A stretch of 64,000 bases of DNA from Lysobacterales bacterium (GTDB taxonomy: Bacteria > Pseudomonadota > Gammaproteobacteria > Xanthomonadales > SZUA-36): contig JAKITK010000003.1 in the NCBI GenBank assembly GCA_021648125.1, positions 47,656 through 111,655 on the forward strand. Direction: 5' to 3'. The position numbers were made by a program, and so were the translations under genes. Positions 22,544 through 31,621 of this stretch are shown here, one piece after another. The number at the start of each line of letters is the position of its first letter. Position 1 is the first letter of the stretch. A model generated the notes under the pieces. It saw only the letters and a list, made by a program, of their open reading frames with translations, did no database searches and was not told the DNA's origin.

Positions 22544-22936
22544 CTAAATAGCATCATCAATCATTTTAATGCTCTGCTCCTCAACTTCCCTGGCCACTTC
22601 CGCTAGGGTGTCGCTATCACTAAGCATACCCAGCATAGCACCGGGCAATATCATGCCAATATAGTTTTGCCCCTTATCGGAATACACGGAAATCCGACAG
22701 GGTAATGCCATGTTCATGGTCATATCAGCATCCAAAACCTTTTTGGCCTGGTTGGGATTACACACTTCCAGTACCCTGCATTGCTCCTGAAGATCAACGC
22801 CTTTACCCTGCAAGGTCTGCTGAATATCATGTATATGCAATACACCAAAGTTGTGGTTTACCACCGCAACTTCTAGGTCAGCAGTTGCTTGATCAATTGT
22901 TTTATCGGTTTTTCGAATATATTTCATAATTGTCAT
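22544..22936 (-). CDS. DUF302 domain protein
   Basis: Small soluble protein (about 127-130 residues) of the DUF302 family, recognisable from the N-terminal [21 protein letters not shown] followed by [13 protein letters not shown] and the [20 protein letters not shown] stretch. The molecular function of the family is not established; some members are linked to redox or metal stress. Two Cys ([12 protein letters not shown]) and one in LPCRIS are present. The start is either the listed ATG at 22936 or ATG 22927 (MKYIRKT). It faces the PDZ gene and is divergent from rimO with a spacer of about 115 bases. Confidence 0.8.
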   Translation of the reverse strand: MTIMKYIRKTDKTIDQATADLEVAVVNHNFGVLHIHDIQQTLQGKGVDLQEQCRVLEVCNPNQAKKVLDADMTMNMALPCRISVYSDKGQNYIGMILPGAMLGMLSDSDTLAEVAREVEEQSIKMIDDAI

Positions 22937-23050
22937 TCCAAGGCTAGTTCTGATGCTTATTTTAAATCATTTTACCCGCACGCACAGCATGGCAGTGGCG
23001 TGTTAAAATTCACCAAATTATCAAATCTATCGCGCAGTGAGCATATCTGG

Positions 23051-24376
23051 ATGTCAGCTAATTCCCCAAAAATCGGTTTTGTCAGTCTTGGCTGCCCGAA
23101 AGCCCTAGTCGATTCAGAAAGAATATTGACCCAGTTGAGAACTGACGGCTACCAGATTTCGGCCAGTTATGACGACGCCGATTTGGTGGTGGTCAACACC
23201 TGTGGTTTTATCGATAGTGCCAAAGCCGAGTCTCTTGAAGCAATAGCAGAAGCGATCGAGTCTAATGGCAAAGTTATTGTGACTGGCTGCATGGGAGCCC
23301 AGGCGGAAGAAATTACCCGCGTACACCCCAAAGTACTGAGTGTAACCGGGCCGGCACAATATGAAGATGTGGTTAGCGCTGTACACCGTTTCGCCCCGGT
23401 CAGTCGCTCGCATGATCCTCATATTGACCTGATTCCACCACAAGGAATTAAGCTTACGCCCCGGCATTACGCCTATCTAAAAATTTCCGAGGGCTGTAAT
23501 CATAAATGTACATTCTGTATCATCCCCGATTTGCGCGGGCGTTTAGTCTCACGCCCCATTGGTAGCGTTCTGGAAGAAGCCGAGCGATTGGTGAAATCAG
23601 GTGTTCGTGAGTTGCTAGTGATCTCACAAGACACCAGTGCTTATGGTGTTGACCTTAAATACAAACTGGATTTCTGGAATGGCATGCCAATTAAATCCCG
23701 AATGTTGGAGCTTTGTGAAGCCCTTTCCAGCATGGGGGTATGGGTACGCCTGCATTATGTATACCCATATCCACATGTAGATAACATCATTCCACTTATG
23801 GCGGAAAGAAAAATACTACCGTATCTGGACATCCCCTTTCAGCATGCTAGTCCGCGAATTCTTAAAGCAATGAAACGCCCGGCAACTGCAGCTAACACCC
23901 TAGCAACCGTTAAACGCTGGCGGGGCATCTGCCCAGATATTACTATTCGCAGTACCTTCATCGTCGGTTTTCCAGGCGAAACCAACGACGACTTTGAAGT
24001 GTTGCTCGATTTTCTCAGTGAAGCACAGCTTGACCGAGTTGGCTGCTTCCAATATTCACCCGTAGATGGCGCACGGGCCAATCAGCTGGATAATCCCGTA
24101 CCACCAGAAGTCATGCAGCAACGCTGGGAACAATTGATGGAGTTACAGGCAGGCATCAGCCGTAATCGACTGGCCGCTAAAGTGGGTACCCAAATAGAGG
24201 TTCTGGTCGATAGCGTTGAGGGCCAAACGGCAATTGCTCGGTCTTGGGCAGATGCACCGGAAATTGACGGCTTAGTGCATATCAACAACGCAGCTGAATT
24301 GCAGCCAGGGGATAGTTTGCAAGTATCGGTTAGCGCCAGCGACGATTATGACCTCTACGCCGACCTGGCTCAATAA
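23051..24376 (+). CDS. rimO: Ribosomal protein S12 methylthiotransferase RimO
   Basis: Radical-SAM enzyme that adds a methylthio group to Asp88 of ribosomal protein S12. N-terminal UPF0004 domain with [15 protein letters not shown] and [14 protein letters not shown] (auxiliary cluster cysteines), radical-SAM motif CNHKCTFC at residues 148-155, then a C-terminal TRAM domain ([15 protein letters not shown]). I start it at ATG 23051, giving 441 residues, the length of E. coli RimO; the frame is open further upstream but the leading 54 codons match nothing. rsmC follows 27 bases downstream. Confidence 0.97.
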   Translation: MSANSPKIGFVSLGCPKALVDSERILTQLRTDGYQISASYDDADLVVVNTCGFIDSAKAESLEAIAEAIESNGKVIVTGCMGAQAEEITRVHPKVLSVTGPAQYEDVVSAVHRFAPVSRSHDPHIDLIPPQGIKLTPRHYAYLKISEGCNHKCTFCIIPDLRGRLVSRPIGSVLEEAERLVKSGVRELLVISQDTSAYGVDLKYKLDFWNGMPIKSRMLELCEALSSMGVWVRLHYVYPYPHVDNIIPLMAERKILPYLDIPFQHASPRILKAMKRPATAANTLATVKRWRGICPDITIRSTFIVGFPGETNDDFEVLLDFLSEAQLDRVGCFQYSPVDGARANQLDNPVPPEVMQQRWEQLMELQAGISRNRLAAKVGTQIEVLVDSVEGQTAIARSWADAPEIDGLVHINNAAELQPGDSLQVSVSASDDYDLYADLAQ

Positions 24377-24403
24377 CCGGCATTCCCCGGAACTTATACC
24401 GTA

Positions 24404-25504
24404 ATGAAACACCTTGCCCCCACTTCCCAGTTGCTGATGCGCAGCCTGCCACTGCTTCAGCTGAGCAATTCTATAGTAATCATCAACCCGCCGGCAGATT
24501 TATTCTGCCGTGAATTACTTGATGCAGGGATAAATAACTTATCTGTATTATCTTCTAATTATTATATATATCAATATATTAAAGAGAATTCAAAAGAAAA
24601 TACATTAAATATAGAATTTACCTCAAAATTCATTACAAAAGGCAACAATCGAGCCGACCTTGCGATTGTATATCTGCCCAAAGAAAAACCGTTCAGGGAT
24701 TATTTACTGAGCCGAAGCCTGGGTACATTGGGGCCCGCAGGGAAAGTTTGGCTGGTTGGTGAAAACCGTGCCGGAATTAAATCAGCAGCAAAGCAGTTGA
24801 CTAAAATATCAGCCAGCGTTGTTTCCAAGCTGGATAGTGCCCGGCATTGTAGCCTACTGGAAACCCAGTTCAACAATGCCTCACGATCAGCACTGGAGAG
24901 CCAATTACAAGCTCACTCAAAGGCTCAGCCGGGCTTCAATTTGCATTTCAACCAAAAAGATTGGAATTTTACCACCCTACCTGGCGTTTTTAGCTATGCC
25001 AAGCTAGACCCCGCCAGCCGGATGCTATTGAAAAATCTAGAAGAACAGCCTGTCTCAGGGCATATACTCGATTTTGCTTGCGGCAGTGGCGTACTGGGAA
25101 TTTGTGCGAGTAGTTTGCAGCCCGACATACGCCTAGATTTGCTGGATGTGAGCGCCATGGCATTGGCGAGCACGGAAATCAATCTTAAACAAGCTGGATT
25201 AGCTGCAGACACCACCCAGCTGCTTGCCTCCGACGCCTATTCTGAGGTCAAAAACCGCTATAGCGCTATTATCAGCAACCCTCCCTTTCATCGCGATACC
25301 CGGCAGACACTGGAGGTCAGCGAGGCGTTGATACACCAGGCACCATTACACTTAAAGGCTAAGGGCGAACTCAGGCTTGTTGCCAACCGTCACCTGCCCT
25401 ATCTGGCGCTTTTTGAGCAAGCCTTTCGGCAGGTTAAAATTTTATCTTCGGATCGTTATTTTCATGTAATTCAGGGAAAATACCCCATCATCTACCGAAC
25501 TTAA
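24404..25504 (+). CDS. rsmC: 16S rRNA (guanine-N2)-methyltransferase RsmC-like
   Basis: Probably methylates G1207 of 16S rRNA. Two tandem domains: a degenerate N-terminal methyltransferase-like domain (residues 1-175) and a catalytic C-terminal domain with SAM-binding DFACGSGVLGICA near 225 and the NPPFH active-site motif near 292. 366 residues is normal for RsmC/RlmG proteins. RlmG, which acts on 23S rRNA, is the main alternative. Bases 24530-24650, inside the N-terminal domain, are far more AT-rich than the rest and give a Tyr/Lys/Asn/Ile-rich stretch; the frame is intact. It is co-directional with rimO. Confidence 0.85.
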   Translation: MKHLAPTSQLLMRSLPLLQLSNSIVIINPPADLFCRELLDAGINNLSVLSSNYYIYQYIKENSKENTLNIEFTSKFITKGNNRADLAIVYLPKEKPFRDYLLSRSLGTLGPAGKVWLVGENRAGIKSAAKQLTKISASVVSKLDSARHCSLLETQFNNASRSALESQLQAHSKAQPGFNLHFNQKDWNFTTLPGVFSYAKLDPASRMLLKNLEEQPVSGHILDFACGSGVLGICASSLQPDIRLDLLDVSAMALASTEINLKQAGLAADTTQLLASDAYSEVKNRYSAIISNPPFHRDTRQTLEVSEALIHQAPLHLKAKGELRLVANRHLPYLALFEQAFRQVKILSSDRYFHVIQGKYPIIYRT

Positions 25505-25598
25505 ATACACCGCGTGGGTCGTATTCCTGAACCAACCGATTCATGCTGGACTTTAATCTTATATACTAAACTCATCATTGCCTTAACCGAGACACCTA

Positions 25599-26078
25599 AT
25601 GAAAAAACTGACACCCTTAACGACAACGACTCTATTACTGGCTACCATGCTGGCAGCACTGACATTAAGTGGCTGCCAAAAAGAAGCCCAACAAGCGCTG
25701 ACTGCTGAAGAAAAAATTGTAGCTCCGGATGAGCATGTCAGAGGCATGCTTAAAAAAGCTGGTACATTGAATAAGCCCGTTTTTTCACAACCAACTTCAC
25801 AGCCAGGGGCTGAGCCGCTTACTACCGATGCTGAAATTGGTGCCAATATGAACACCATTATTTTTGATGGCAGCAGTGAAGCAGCCTTTCAGGCCGGTCT
25901 AGATGAATTTCAATCCATTGCAAATGACATGGAAATAAGCGCACTGAATGGCGCTATCAGCTTTCTAAAAGTTTACGATATTTCCTCCCGAGGCAACACC
26001 GAGAAGTTATACAAGAATCTCGATGGCCATACCGCAGAACAAATTGTCGAGCGTGCGACTAAAATTCGGAGAAGATAA
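25599..26078 (+). CDS. Small lipoprotein, DUF6694-like
   Basis: Lipoprotein signal peptide with lipobox LSGC (Cys 26). The mature part has a low-complexity linker (residues 60-80) and a C-terminal region beginning FDGSSEAAFQAGLDEFQSI that resembles the DUF6694 family, whose function is unknown. 159 residues. The start is ATG 25599 with a weak ribosome site. It stands alone, convergent with the amidohydrolase gene; no terminator is obvious between them. Confidence 0.6.
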   Translation: MKKLTPLTTTTLLLATMLAALTLSGCQKEAQQALTAEEKIVAPDEHVRGMLKKAGTLNKPVFSQPTSQPGAEPLTTDAEIGANMNTIIFDGSSEAAFQAGLDEFQSIANDMEISALNGAISFLKVYDISSRGNTEKLYKNLDGHTAEQIVERATKIRRR

Positions 26079-26139
26079 TCAATTACACGGGACGGGTATT
26101 CAACACCCACCCCCTATTATCTACTTTATTAGCACCTGC

Positions 26140-29100
26140 TTAATGCACCCAGTGCAAATTCTTGGCTTTCTGTTCCCAGTAATGCATCGCCTCTGACTGC
26201 CAGGTATCTCCACCGGGCAACTCAAAGTAAAACTGTTCCCGATTCACTTTTTCCGGTGCAATTTGGTTCATGCTGTCGGCTTCGTACAAGCGTCCGTTGA
26301 GCATGCTGTAGACCACAAATTCTGAGCGCCTAATATCTTCCAGTGGGTTGCCTTTTACGATGGCCAGATCAGCCAACTTGCCAACTTCAATAGACCCTAT
26401 ATCGGCATCCATACCTAGATAGCGCGCACCATCAATGGTTGCACCCCTATAGGCCTCCCAAGGGCTAAACCCACCCTGTGCCATCATCCACATCTCCCAA
26501 TGTGCTGCAAGACCTTCACGCTGGCCATGAGCACCAATCTGCACAGCAACGCCAAGCTCGCGCAATTGATGCGCTGTTTTAGCTACAACGATATGGTTGT
26601 ACTCTGAATCGGGTGCATGTAGGCGTCTGATTTTACCCGGAATAACAAACCTCTTCGGCACAAAGCGCATCAGCTGTTGGTTTTCCCAAACATTGGTGCG
26701 GTTATACCAGTAGGTTTCACCAGAAAGCCCGCCATAGGCAACGCCAAAGGTTGGTGTATAAGCTACTTTTGTTTGTGACCATAACTGCATAACATCCGTA
26801 TAGACCTTATCAATCGGCAAGGCATGTTCAATACCTGTGTGGCCATCCACAAGCATAGTCATATTATGTTGAAACTTGCCGCCACCCTCTGGTACTACCA
26901 ACATCCCAAGTTTTCGAGCAGCCGCCAATACCTGTTGCTTCTGGTCACGCCGAGGTTGGTTATAGCTTTTGACTGAAATAGCCCCCGCATCTTTTAACCT
27001 TTGCAAATGAAATTCCGCATCTTCAAGGCCATCAATCTCAGCTCGGTAACCCGGGACATTGGAACCGTATAAAATGGTGCCGGTGCTATAGATCCGCGGC
27101 GCCAGCATCTGCCCTGCTTTTTGCAATTCAGCAGCAGCAAAGATTTCAGTAGTGTCGTTTGAAGGGTCATGTATTGTAGTCACCCCGAAGGAGGCATTCG
27201 AAAACTGCATCCAGTTTTGCTGAGGCAGCACTTCCCGGTTCGCCATGCCACCGTGTGCATGCACATCAATTAAGCCAGGAACAATAGTGTTACCACTGAC
27301 ATCCAGCACAAAAGCGCCATCAGGAATAGCGATACTAGCGCGTGACCCGACCGCAGAAATACGGTTACCCTGAATAATCACCACGCCGTCTTCAATTACT
27401 TCCTCGCTACTATCAGCATTACGCATAGTTACCACGCGACCACCAACCAGCGCGATCGTACCTGTGGGTTTATCGCTGCTGGACTTGAAACCCAGGTCAA
27501 TACCACTGGTAACCGGCTCTGGTAATTCCTTAGGCGCACCGCTGATAAAGGCAAATGCATCCTTGAGCTTGCGTTGATATAACACCGGGCCTTGCGACCA
27601 GGCTAAACCGCTGGAATCAGGCTGCCAATGAAGAAAATCGCCAGCGCGTTTGGAAACCTGTCGAACAGGAAAAGCTTTTGTAGCTTTGCCGACATCAATT
27701 GATTTTCCGGCCTGAAAAAATGGCGCGACATAAACATTATACTGCTGGGTAAACGCAACCCAACGGTTGTCCGGTGAAAGTTTAAAGGATGTCGCTTTTG
27801 CACCTTTTAGATGTTTGCGCTGGTCTTTACCGACAAGGTTAACGCTATTGAATTCAAGATCTGTTCCCAACTCACCGCTGTTTTCCGTGAAATAAATTCG
27901 TTTACCATCGCTGGAGAACTGCGGGGTATTACCTTTCTTCAGTACCCGTCTAGCTTGCGCATTTTTTGCGCTCAAAGAAAGTGTGTAAATACCCGAATCG
28001 GTGCCCCATAAAGGGGACAGCAGATAACCACCAGAAACTTTCCGGTAGACAAGTTTCTTACCATCAGAGGAAAAAGCTGGTTCAATATAAACACCGGGCT
28101 TGCTAGTCAACACTTTGCTCTTTCCACCCCGTAGCGGAATACTGTGAAGGCTACCGAGATTTTGGTCATCCCAGCTACTGTATACCACTGATTTACCATC
28201 TGGTGAAATCACAGGATAATACTCATAGTGATCAGTTTGTTTACTTAATCGGCGTTGTTTTCCACTGACTAAATCTTTTACCCAGATATATCCGAGCGCT
28301 TGAAAAACTGCTTGCTTTCCATCGGCTGTGAGCTGGCTCCAACGCAACATTTTTACTGCAAATTCATCCTGATAAACCTGAGTCGGAAAGTGTAGTGCGG
28401 CCTGGATTTTTTTCTTAGCAACAATATGCACAGCAACATCTGCCAGCTCACGGCTTTCAATATTCACCGTATGAAAGCCACCACCTGACCAAAACAGTAA
28501 AGATTTTGAATCCGGAAGCCAGTCAAAGGCTGAAGTATTACCCATGGTGCCATTGGTTTCCTGTAAATCACGATCTAAATTATCATACAGGCTAACAACA
28601 AGCCCGCTGTTTAAGTCTTTTAACATCAAGGCACTTTTTAAACCAGGAGTCCGACTGACAAACGCCAAGTATTTTCCATCAGGTGATGGCACTGGTCGAA
28701 TAGCACCACCCGGGCGGGATTCTTCAGTTTGAATTTCACCGGTCGCCATTTCCAGACGCTTGATTCCGAACAAGGGCTTGCTGGGGTCTTTGTTATATTC
28801 CCAGCGCGCACCCGCGGTGATGTCCTGGCTGTAATACAAATACTTACCATCGCTGGACCAAGCAGGCTCAGCGATATTTTTCTGATCTTTGGCCCCTAAT
28901 GGACGCTCAACCAGTTTGACACCACCACCGCCACCCTTGTGATACATCCAGATTTCACCCGCCGCAATGCTGCGGGTTGAGGTATAACTTTTCCGCGCTG
29001 CAATATAGTTACCATCCGGGCTCCAGTTAGGGTTATGAAGAATGCGTTCTTTCTCATCACTGATGGCGCGGGGATTTTCCCCGTCAACATCCATCACCCA

Positions 29101-29472
29101 AACATTATCGCCGCCAGCACGATCGGAGATAAAAACAATGCTTTTTCCATCCGGGCTAAATTTTGCTTGGTAATTCCATTCAATACCCGCAGTGATTGCT
29201 TTTGCTTTCCCGCCTTTAATTGAAACACGGTATATATCGCCGAGCATATCAAACAAAAATGTTTTACCATCCGGCGATACATCCACATCCGACCATGTGG
29301 TTTCCCGAGTATCGATAGTGATGGCTTTCCATTCACCGGGAGGATTGGAAACATCCCATTTAGGTGTTTCTTCAACATCCACTTCGGCGTCCGCTTCCTC
29401 AGTGGCAAGCAAAGGCGTGTTAAATATCAGCAAAAAACCGACCAATACAAACTTTAAATAGGTAAAACGCAT
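26140..29472 (-). CDS. Secreted amidohydrolase with N-terminal TolB-like beta-propeller
   Basis: Signal peptide (LVGFLLIFNTPLLA) followed by a long run of PD40/TolB-type propeller repeats (about residues 50-640; recurring SPDGKxI/F and SSDGKxL/Y), then an amidohydrolase domain (about 670-1090) with the metal motif GLIDVHAHGG near 730, a candidate carbamylated/ligand lysine around VKSYNQP, and the C-terminal IGSIEVGKLADLAIVKGNPLEDI typical of imidazolonepropionase/dipeptidase-like enzymes. The 1110-residue fusion is a known marine architecture. The substrate is unknown; cyclic amides or peptides are likely by family. The gene is alone on the minus strand. Confidence 0.85.
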   Translation of the reverse strand: MRFTYLKFVLVGFLLIFNTPLLATEEADAEVDVEETPKWDVSNPPGEWKAITIDTRETTWSDVDVSPDGKTFLFDMLGDIYRVSIKGGKAKAITAGIEWNYQAKFSPDGKSIVFISDRAGGDNVWVMDVDGENPRAISDEKERILHNPNWSPDGNYIAARKSYTSTRSIAAGEIWMYHKGGGGGVKLVERPLGAKDQKNIAEPAWSSDGKYLYYSQDITAGARWEYNKDPSKPLFGIKRLEMATGEIQTEESRPGGAIRPVPSPDGKYLAFVSRTPGLKSALMLKDLNSGLVVSLYDNLDRDLQETNGTMGNTSAFDWLPDSKSLLFWSGGGFHTVNIESRELADVAVHIVAKKKIQAALHFPTQVYQDEFAVKMLRWSQLTADGKQAVFQALGYIWVKDLVSGKQRRLSKQTDHYEYYPVISPDGKSVVYSSWDDQNLGSLHSIPLRGGKSKVLTSKPGVYIEPAFSSDGKKLVYRKVSGGYLLSPLWGTDSGIYTLSLSAKNAQARRVLKKGNTPQFSSDGKRIYFTENSGELGTDLEFNSVNLVGKDQRKHLKGAKATSFKLSPDNRWVAFTQQYNVYVAPFFQAGKSIDVGKATKAFPVRQVSKRAGDFLHWQPDSSGLAWSQGPVLYQRKLKDAFAFISGAPKELPEPVTSGIDLGFKSSSDKPTGTIALVGGRVVTMRNADSSEEVIEDGVVIIQGNRISAVGSRASIAIPDGAFVLDVSGNTIVPGLIDVHAHGGMANREVLPQQNWMQFSNASFGVTTIHDPSNDTTEIFAAAELQKAGQMLAPRIYSTGTILYGSNVPGYRAEIDGLEDAEFHLQRLKDAGAISVKSYNQPRRDQKQQVLAAARKLGMLVVPEGGGKFQHNMTMLVDGHTGIEHALPIDKVYTDVMQLWSQTKVAYTPTFGVAYGGLSGETYWYNRTNVWENQQLMRFVPKRFVIPGKIRRLHAPDSEYNHIVVAKTAHQLRELGVAVQIGAHGQREGLAAHWEMWMMAQGGFSPWEAYRGATIDGARYLGMDADIGSIEVGKLADLAIVKGNPLEDIRRSEFVVYSMLNGRLYEADSMNQIAPEKVNREQFYFELPGGDTWQSEAMHYWEQKAKNLHWVH

Positions 29473-29652
29473 TAAGAGCTCTCCAAAAAGGTTAGGCTAT
29501 GAGAAATTATTCACGACGGCCAGAATACCATTAAACACCCTCCTTTAGCGGCCTGTTTACAGCTTCAGAGCCCTTATATTACGCTTAGGGGCATCTATCT
29601 AAGCAAAAATCAGGCTTTGCTTGAATAATTCGATAAAAAAGACGAAAATTGT

Positions 29653-29681
29653 TTGACAGTTTGAGCCTGTTTGCCTATCAT
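29653..29681 (+). promoter_or_regulatory. Sigma-70 promoter of the tRNA-Ala/tRNA-Glu operon
   Basis: TTGACA (29653-29658), a 17-base spacer and TATCAT (29676-29681), with the tRNA-Ala gene beginning 14 bases later. The -35 is perfect and the spacing optimal, as usual for stable RNA genes. Confidence 0.9.
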
Positions 29682-29695
29682 ACGCTTCCTTTCCC

Positions 29696-29771
29696 GGGGC
29701 TATAGCTCAGCTGGGAGAGCGCTACACTGGCAGTGTAGAGGTCGGCGGTTCGATCCCGCCTAGCTCCACCA
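29696..29771 (+). tRNA. tRNA-Ala (anticodon GGC)
   Basis: A complete cloverleaf: acceptor GGGGCTA with TAGCTCC (one G-T), D arm GCTC...GAGC, anticodon arm with GGC in the loop, T arm with GGTTCGATCC, and an encoded CCA end (29769-29771). 76 bases. It is 19 bases upstream of tRNA-Glu in the same transcript. Confidence 0.97.
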
Positions 29772-29790
29772 AGTTAAAAAACAGTTCAAG

Positions 29791-29863
29791 GTCCCCATCG
29801 TCTAGAGGCCTAGGACACTGCCCTTTCACGGCGGCAACAGGGGTTCGAATCCCCTTGGGGACG
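29791..29863 (+). tRNA. tRNA-Glu (anticodon TTC)
   Basis: Acceptor GTCCCCA with TGGGGAC and discriminator G; anticodon TTC at 29825-29827; T arm GGTTCGAATCC. The CCA end is not encoded (GCAT follows the discriminator), unlike its neighbour tRNA-Ala, so it must be added by the CCA-adding enzyme. 73 bases. Confidence 0.97.
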
Positions 29864-29872
29864 CATATAAAT

Positions 29873-29902
29873 AAGCCCAGCTCTTTGAGCTGGGCTTTTT
29901 TA
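29873..29902 (+). terminator. Terminator of the tRNA operon
   Basis: AAGCCCAGCTC and GAGCTGGGCTT form an 11-bp stem with a tiny loop, followed by a run of six T. The following spacer repeats the right arm of this hairpin at 30054 but not the left. Confidence 0.9.
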
Positions 29903-30125
29903 TATGCTTTTCTCGAAGAGAAATCGCACCCTCGGGTTCGACAAATCGGCAGAACAGCCGATTTGGACTTTGAGCAAAGCGAAAAGCCCGAAGGGCGAAG
30001 GCCATGGATGGCCTGAGTCAATCCCCTCGCCAACCAACCACCAAACCTATCACCTCTTTGAGCTGGGCTTTTTTATATGCTTTTCTCGAAGAGAAATCGC
30101 ACCCTCGGGTTCGACAAATCGGCAG
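29881..30125 (+). repeat. Hairpin-array repeat downstream of tRNA-Glu, with 72-bp direct repeat
   Basis: Bases 29881-29952 recur exactly at 30054-30125 (period 173). The full first copy has a TTTCTC-GAA-GAGAAA hairpin (29909-29923), GGGTTCGA, a perfect 9-bp stem (29942-29950 with 29957-29965), GAGCAAAGCGA, GCCC-GAA-GGGC (29986-29996) and a stem around TGGA (30000-30013). The order and several strings match 1-160 of this window. The second copy is cut off in the middle of the 9-bp stem and its terminator has only the right arm. Remaining bases to 30200 hold nothing recognisable. Confidence 0.85.
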
Positions 30126-30200
30126 CAAAACTGGGTCTCTGCATGCGAGAGGATGACAACAAGGTGAATTAGAGTGTGTTTCTGTGCGCCTCAGCCAGAG

Positions 30201-30734
30201 CTAGTAATCTGTAATTTTCTTAACAGCACCAACGGCATCACTGCCAATAGCCAGCGTTACTTTCTCATTAGCTGAATACAACTTCAACGAATCGGAACTG
30301 TGCCCGAGCTCATGCAAATACTCCAGCCATTTTAATAACGCACGATTCTGTTTATATTGACGATGATAAACATGCCGGGCAGGTAACCAGGGGCCGGAGT
30401 AGCGACGGATACCCTGCAGATTGCTAAATGAGGTGACTTCTGCCACACGGGCATCATGATAAATGCGTATATGAGCGTTGGGTGAGTCTTCTGCAGCATC
30501 AGAAGAGGCGATAAATTTATGTGTCAATCGCAAAAAATCGGTATATTTGTGACACTCTAAAAAATTCAACCACAAATCCGGGCCGCTACCAGTCACTGAA
30601 CGATAACGCTGACCCGCTTTGACATCAGTCGGCAGTAACATAATGAAATGTCGATACAGGCTAGCCTGCAGTTCAGACAAACTGTCTGCATCGTTATCAA
30701 GTTGCGTTTGATAGCTTGGAGAAAATTGTACCAT
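30201..30734 (-). CDS. DUF1249 family protein (YqiB-like)
   Basis: Soluble 177-residue protein with the YqiB/DUF1249 signature RIYHDARVAEV near residue 95 and the C-terminal N-K-rich helix (QYKQNRALLKWLEYLHELGH). YqiB's function is not established, although it lies near cpdA in E. coli. Here it follows ppsR by 12 bases on the same strand and may be co-transcribed with it. The start (ATG 30734) has no strong ribosome site. Confidence 0.8.
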   Translation of the reverse strand: MVQFSPSYQTQLDNDADSLSELQASLYRHFIMLLPTDVKAGQRYRSVTGSGPDLWLNFLECHKYTDFLRLTHKFIASSDAAEDSPNAHIRIYHDARVAEVTSFSNLQGIRRYSGPWLPARHVYHRQYKQNRALLKWLEYLHELGHSSDSLKLYSANEKVTLAIGSDAVGAVKKITDY

Positions 30735-30746
30735 GCGCTAATAATA

Positions 30747-31565
30747 TCAAAAATGTGGTGTCTGCATATTTTTCTCTGACACAATGCGACTGGCAATTTC
30801 CTCTACCGAGCTATTGGTTGTACGCATAATGAATACTCCAGCGAGTCGTAACAGGCTTTCAGCACTTTCCACTTCATAGCGACATTGGCGTAACGAAGAA
30901 TAACGGCTATCTGGTTTCCGCGTCATACGAATCTGTGAAAGCCGTTCAGGATCAATGGTTAAGCCCACTAGTTTGCTTTTATTTTGAAGTAAAAACTTGG
31001 GTAATTGACTGGCATCCATATCATCATCTGTCAGCGGATAGTTTGCCGCTCTAATTCCAAAGTGTAGCGCCAGGTACAGGCAAGTCGGGGTTTTCCCGGA
31101 ACGCGAAACCCCCACCAGGATAAGGTCGGCGTTGTCGAAATTGATGTTCATACCATCATCATGAGTTAGCGCATAATTGGTGGCCTCCATCCTCGCTTCA
31201 TAGCGCTCTGTATCACTGTTACTGTGCGCTGCCCCAACATTGGGCTGAGCCTGAACGCCCAGTTGCTTCTCCATGGGCTGGATAAATTCAGAAAACAAAT
31301 CGAACACCTTACATTGCCCACCAGCGATGATTCCCGCAAGCGCGGTGTTAATCATGGTGGTAAATACTAGCGGACAGCTACCATCACTCTCAGCCTGCTG
31401 GTTGATTTTAGCCACAGCTTCACGGGCTTTTTCTTTAGTATCAATAAAGGGAAGTCGAAATTGTTGAAATTCCAGCCCTGCAAATTGCGTCAGCAGTGCG
31501 TGCCCAAGTGTTTCTGCAGTAATTCCTGTGCCGTCTGATACAAAGAAAACGGTGCGTAACATCAC
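30747..31565 (-). CDS. ppsR: PEP synthetase regulatory protein (bifunctional kinase/pyrophosphorylase)
   Basis: Inactivates PEP synthase by ADP-dependent phosphorylation of a threonine and reactivates it by phosphate-dependent removal (DUF299 family). Landmarks: [19 protein letters not shown] at the N-terminus, the P-loop [16 protein letters not shown] near 155-170 and [12 protein letters not shown] near 205. 272 residues is normal. Start ATG 31565 behind GAGGA. It is divergent from ppsA with 56 bases between, the standard arrangement for enzyme and regulator. Confidence 0.96.
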   Translation of the reverse strand: MMLRTVFFVSDGTGITAETLGHALLTQFAGLEFQQFRLPFIDTKEKAREAVAKINQQAESDGSCPLVFTTMINTALAGIIAGGQCKVFDLFSEFIQPMEKQLGVQAQPNVGAAHSNSDTERYEARMEATNYALTHDDGMNINFDNADLILVGVSRSGKTPTCLYLALHFGIRAANYPLTDDDMDASQLPKFLLQNKSKLVGLTIDPERLSQIRMTRKPDSRYSSLRQCRYEVESAESLLRLAGVFIMRTTNSSVEEIASRIVSEKNMQTPHF

Positions 31566-31621
31566 TATCCTCGGTAAAATATGCTGATTATTGCAACAGT
31601 CTACTTTATCGGGAGTTCGAT

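Noticed and set aside
22889..23050. N-terminal extension of rimO
   Set aside because: The frame is open from 22889 but the 54 leading residues match nothing, and the ATG at 23051 gives the standard length of 441 residues.
30054..30080. Second terminator after the tRNA operon
   Set aside because: Only the right arm and T run are duplicated; without the left arm no hairpin forms.
29722..30167. Minus-strand frame 29722-30033 and plus-strand frame 29904-30167
   Set aside because: The first overlaps both tRNA genes on the opposite strand; the second is made of repeat sequence.
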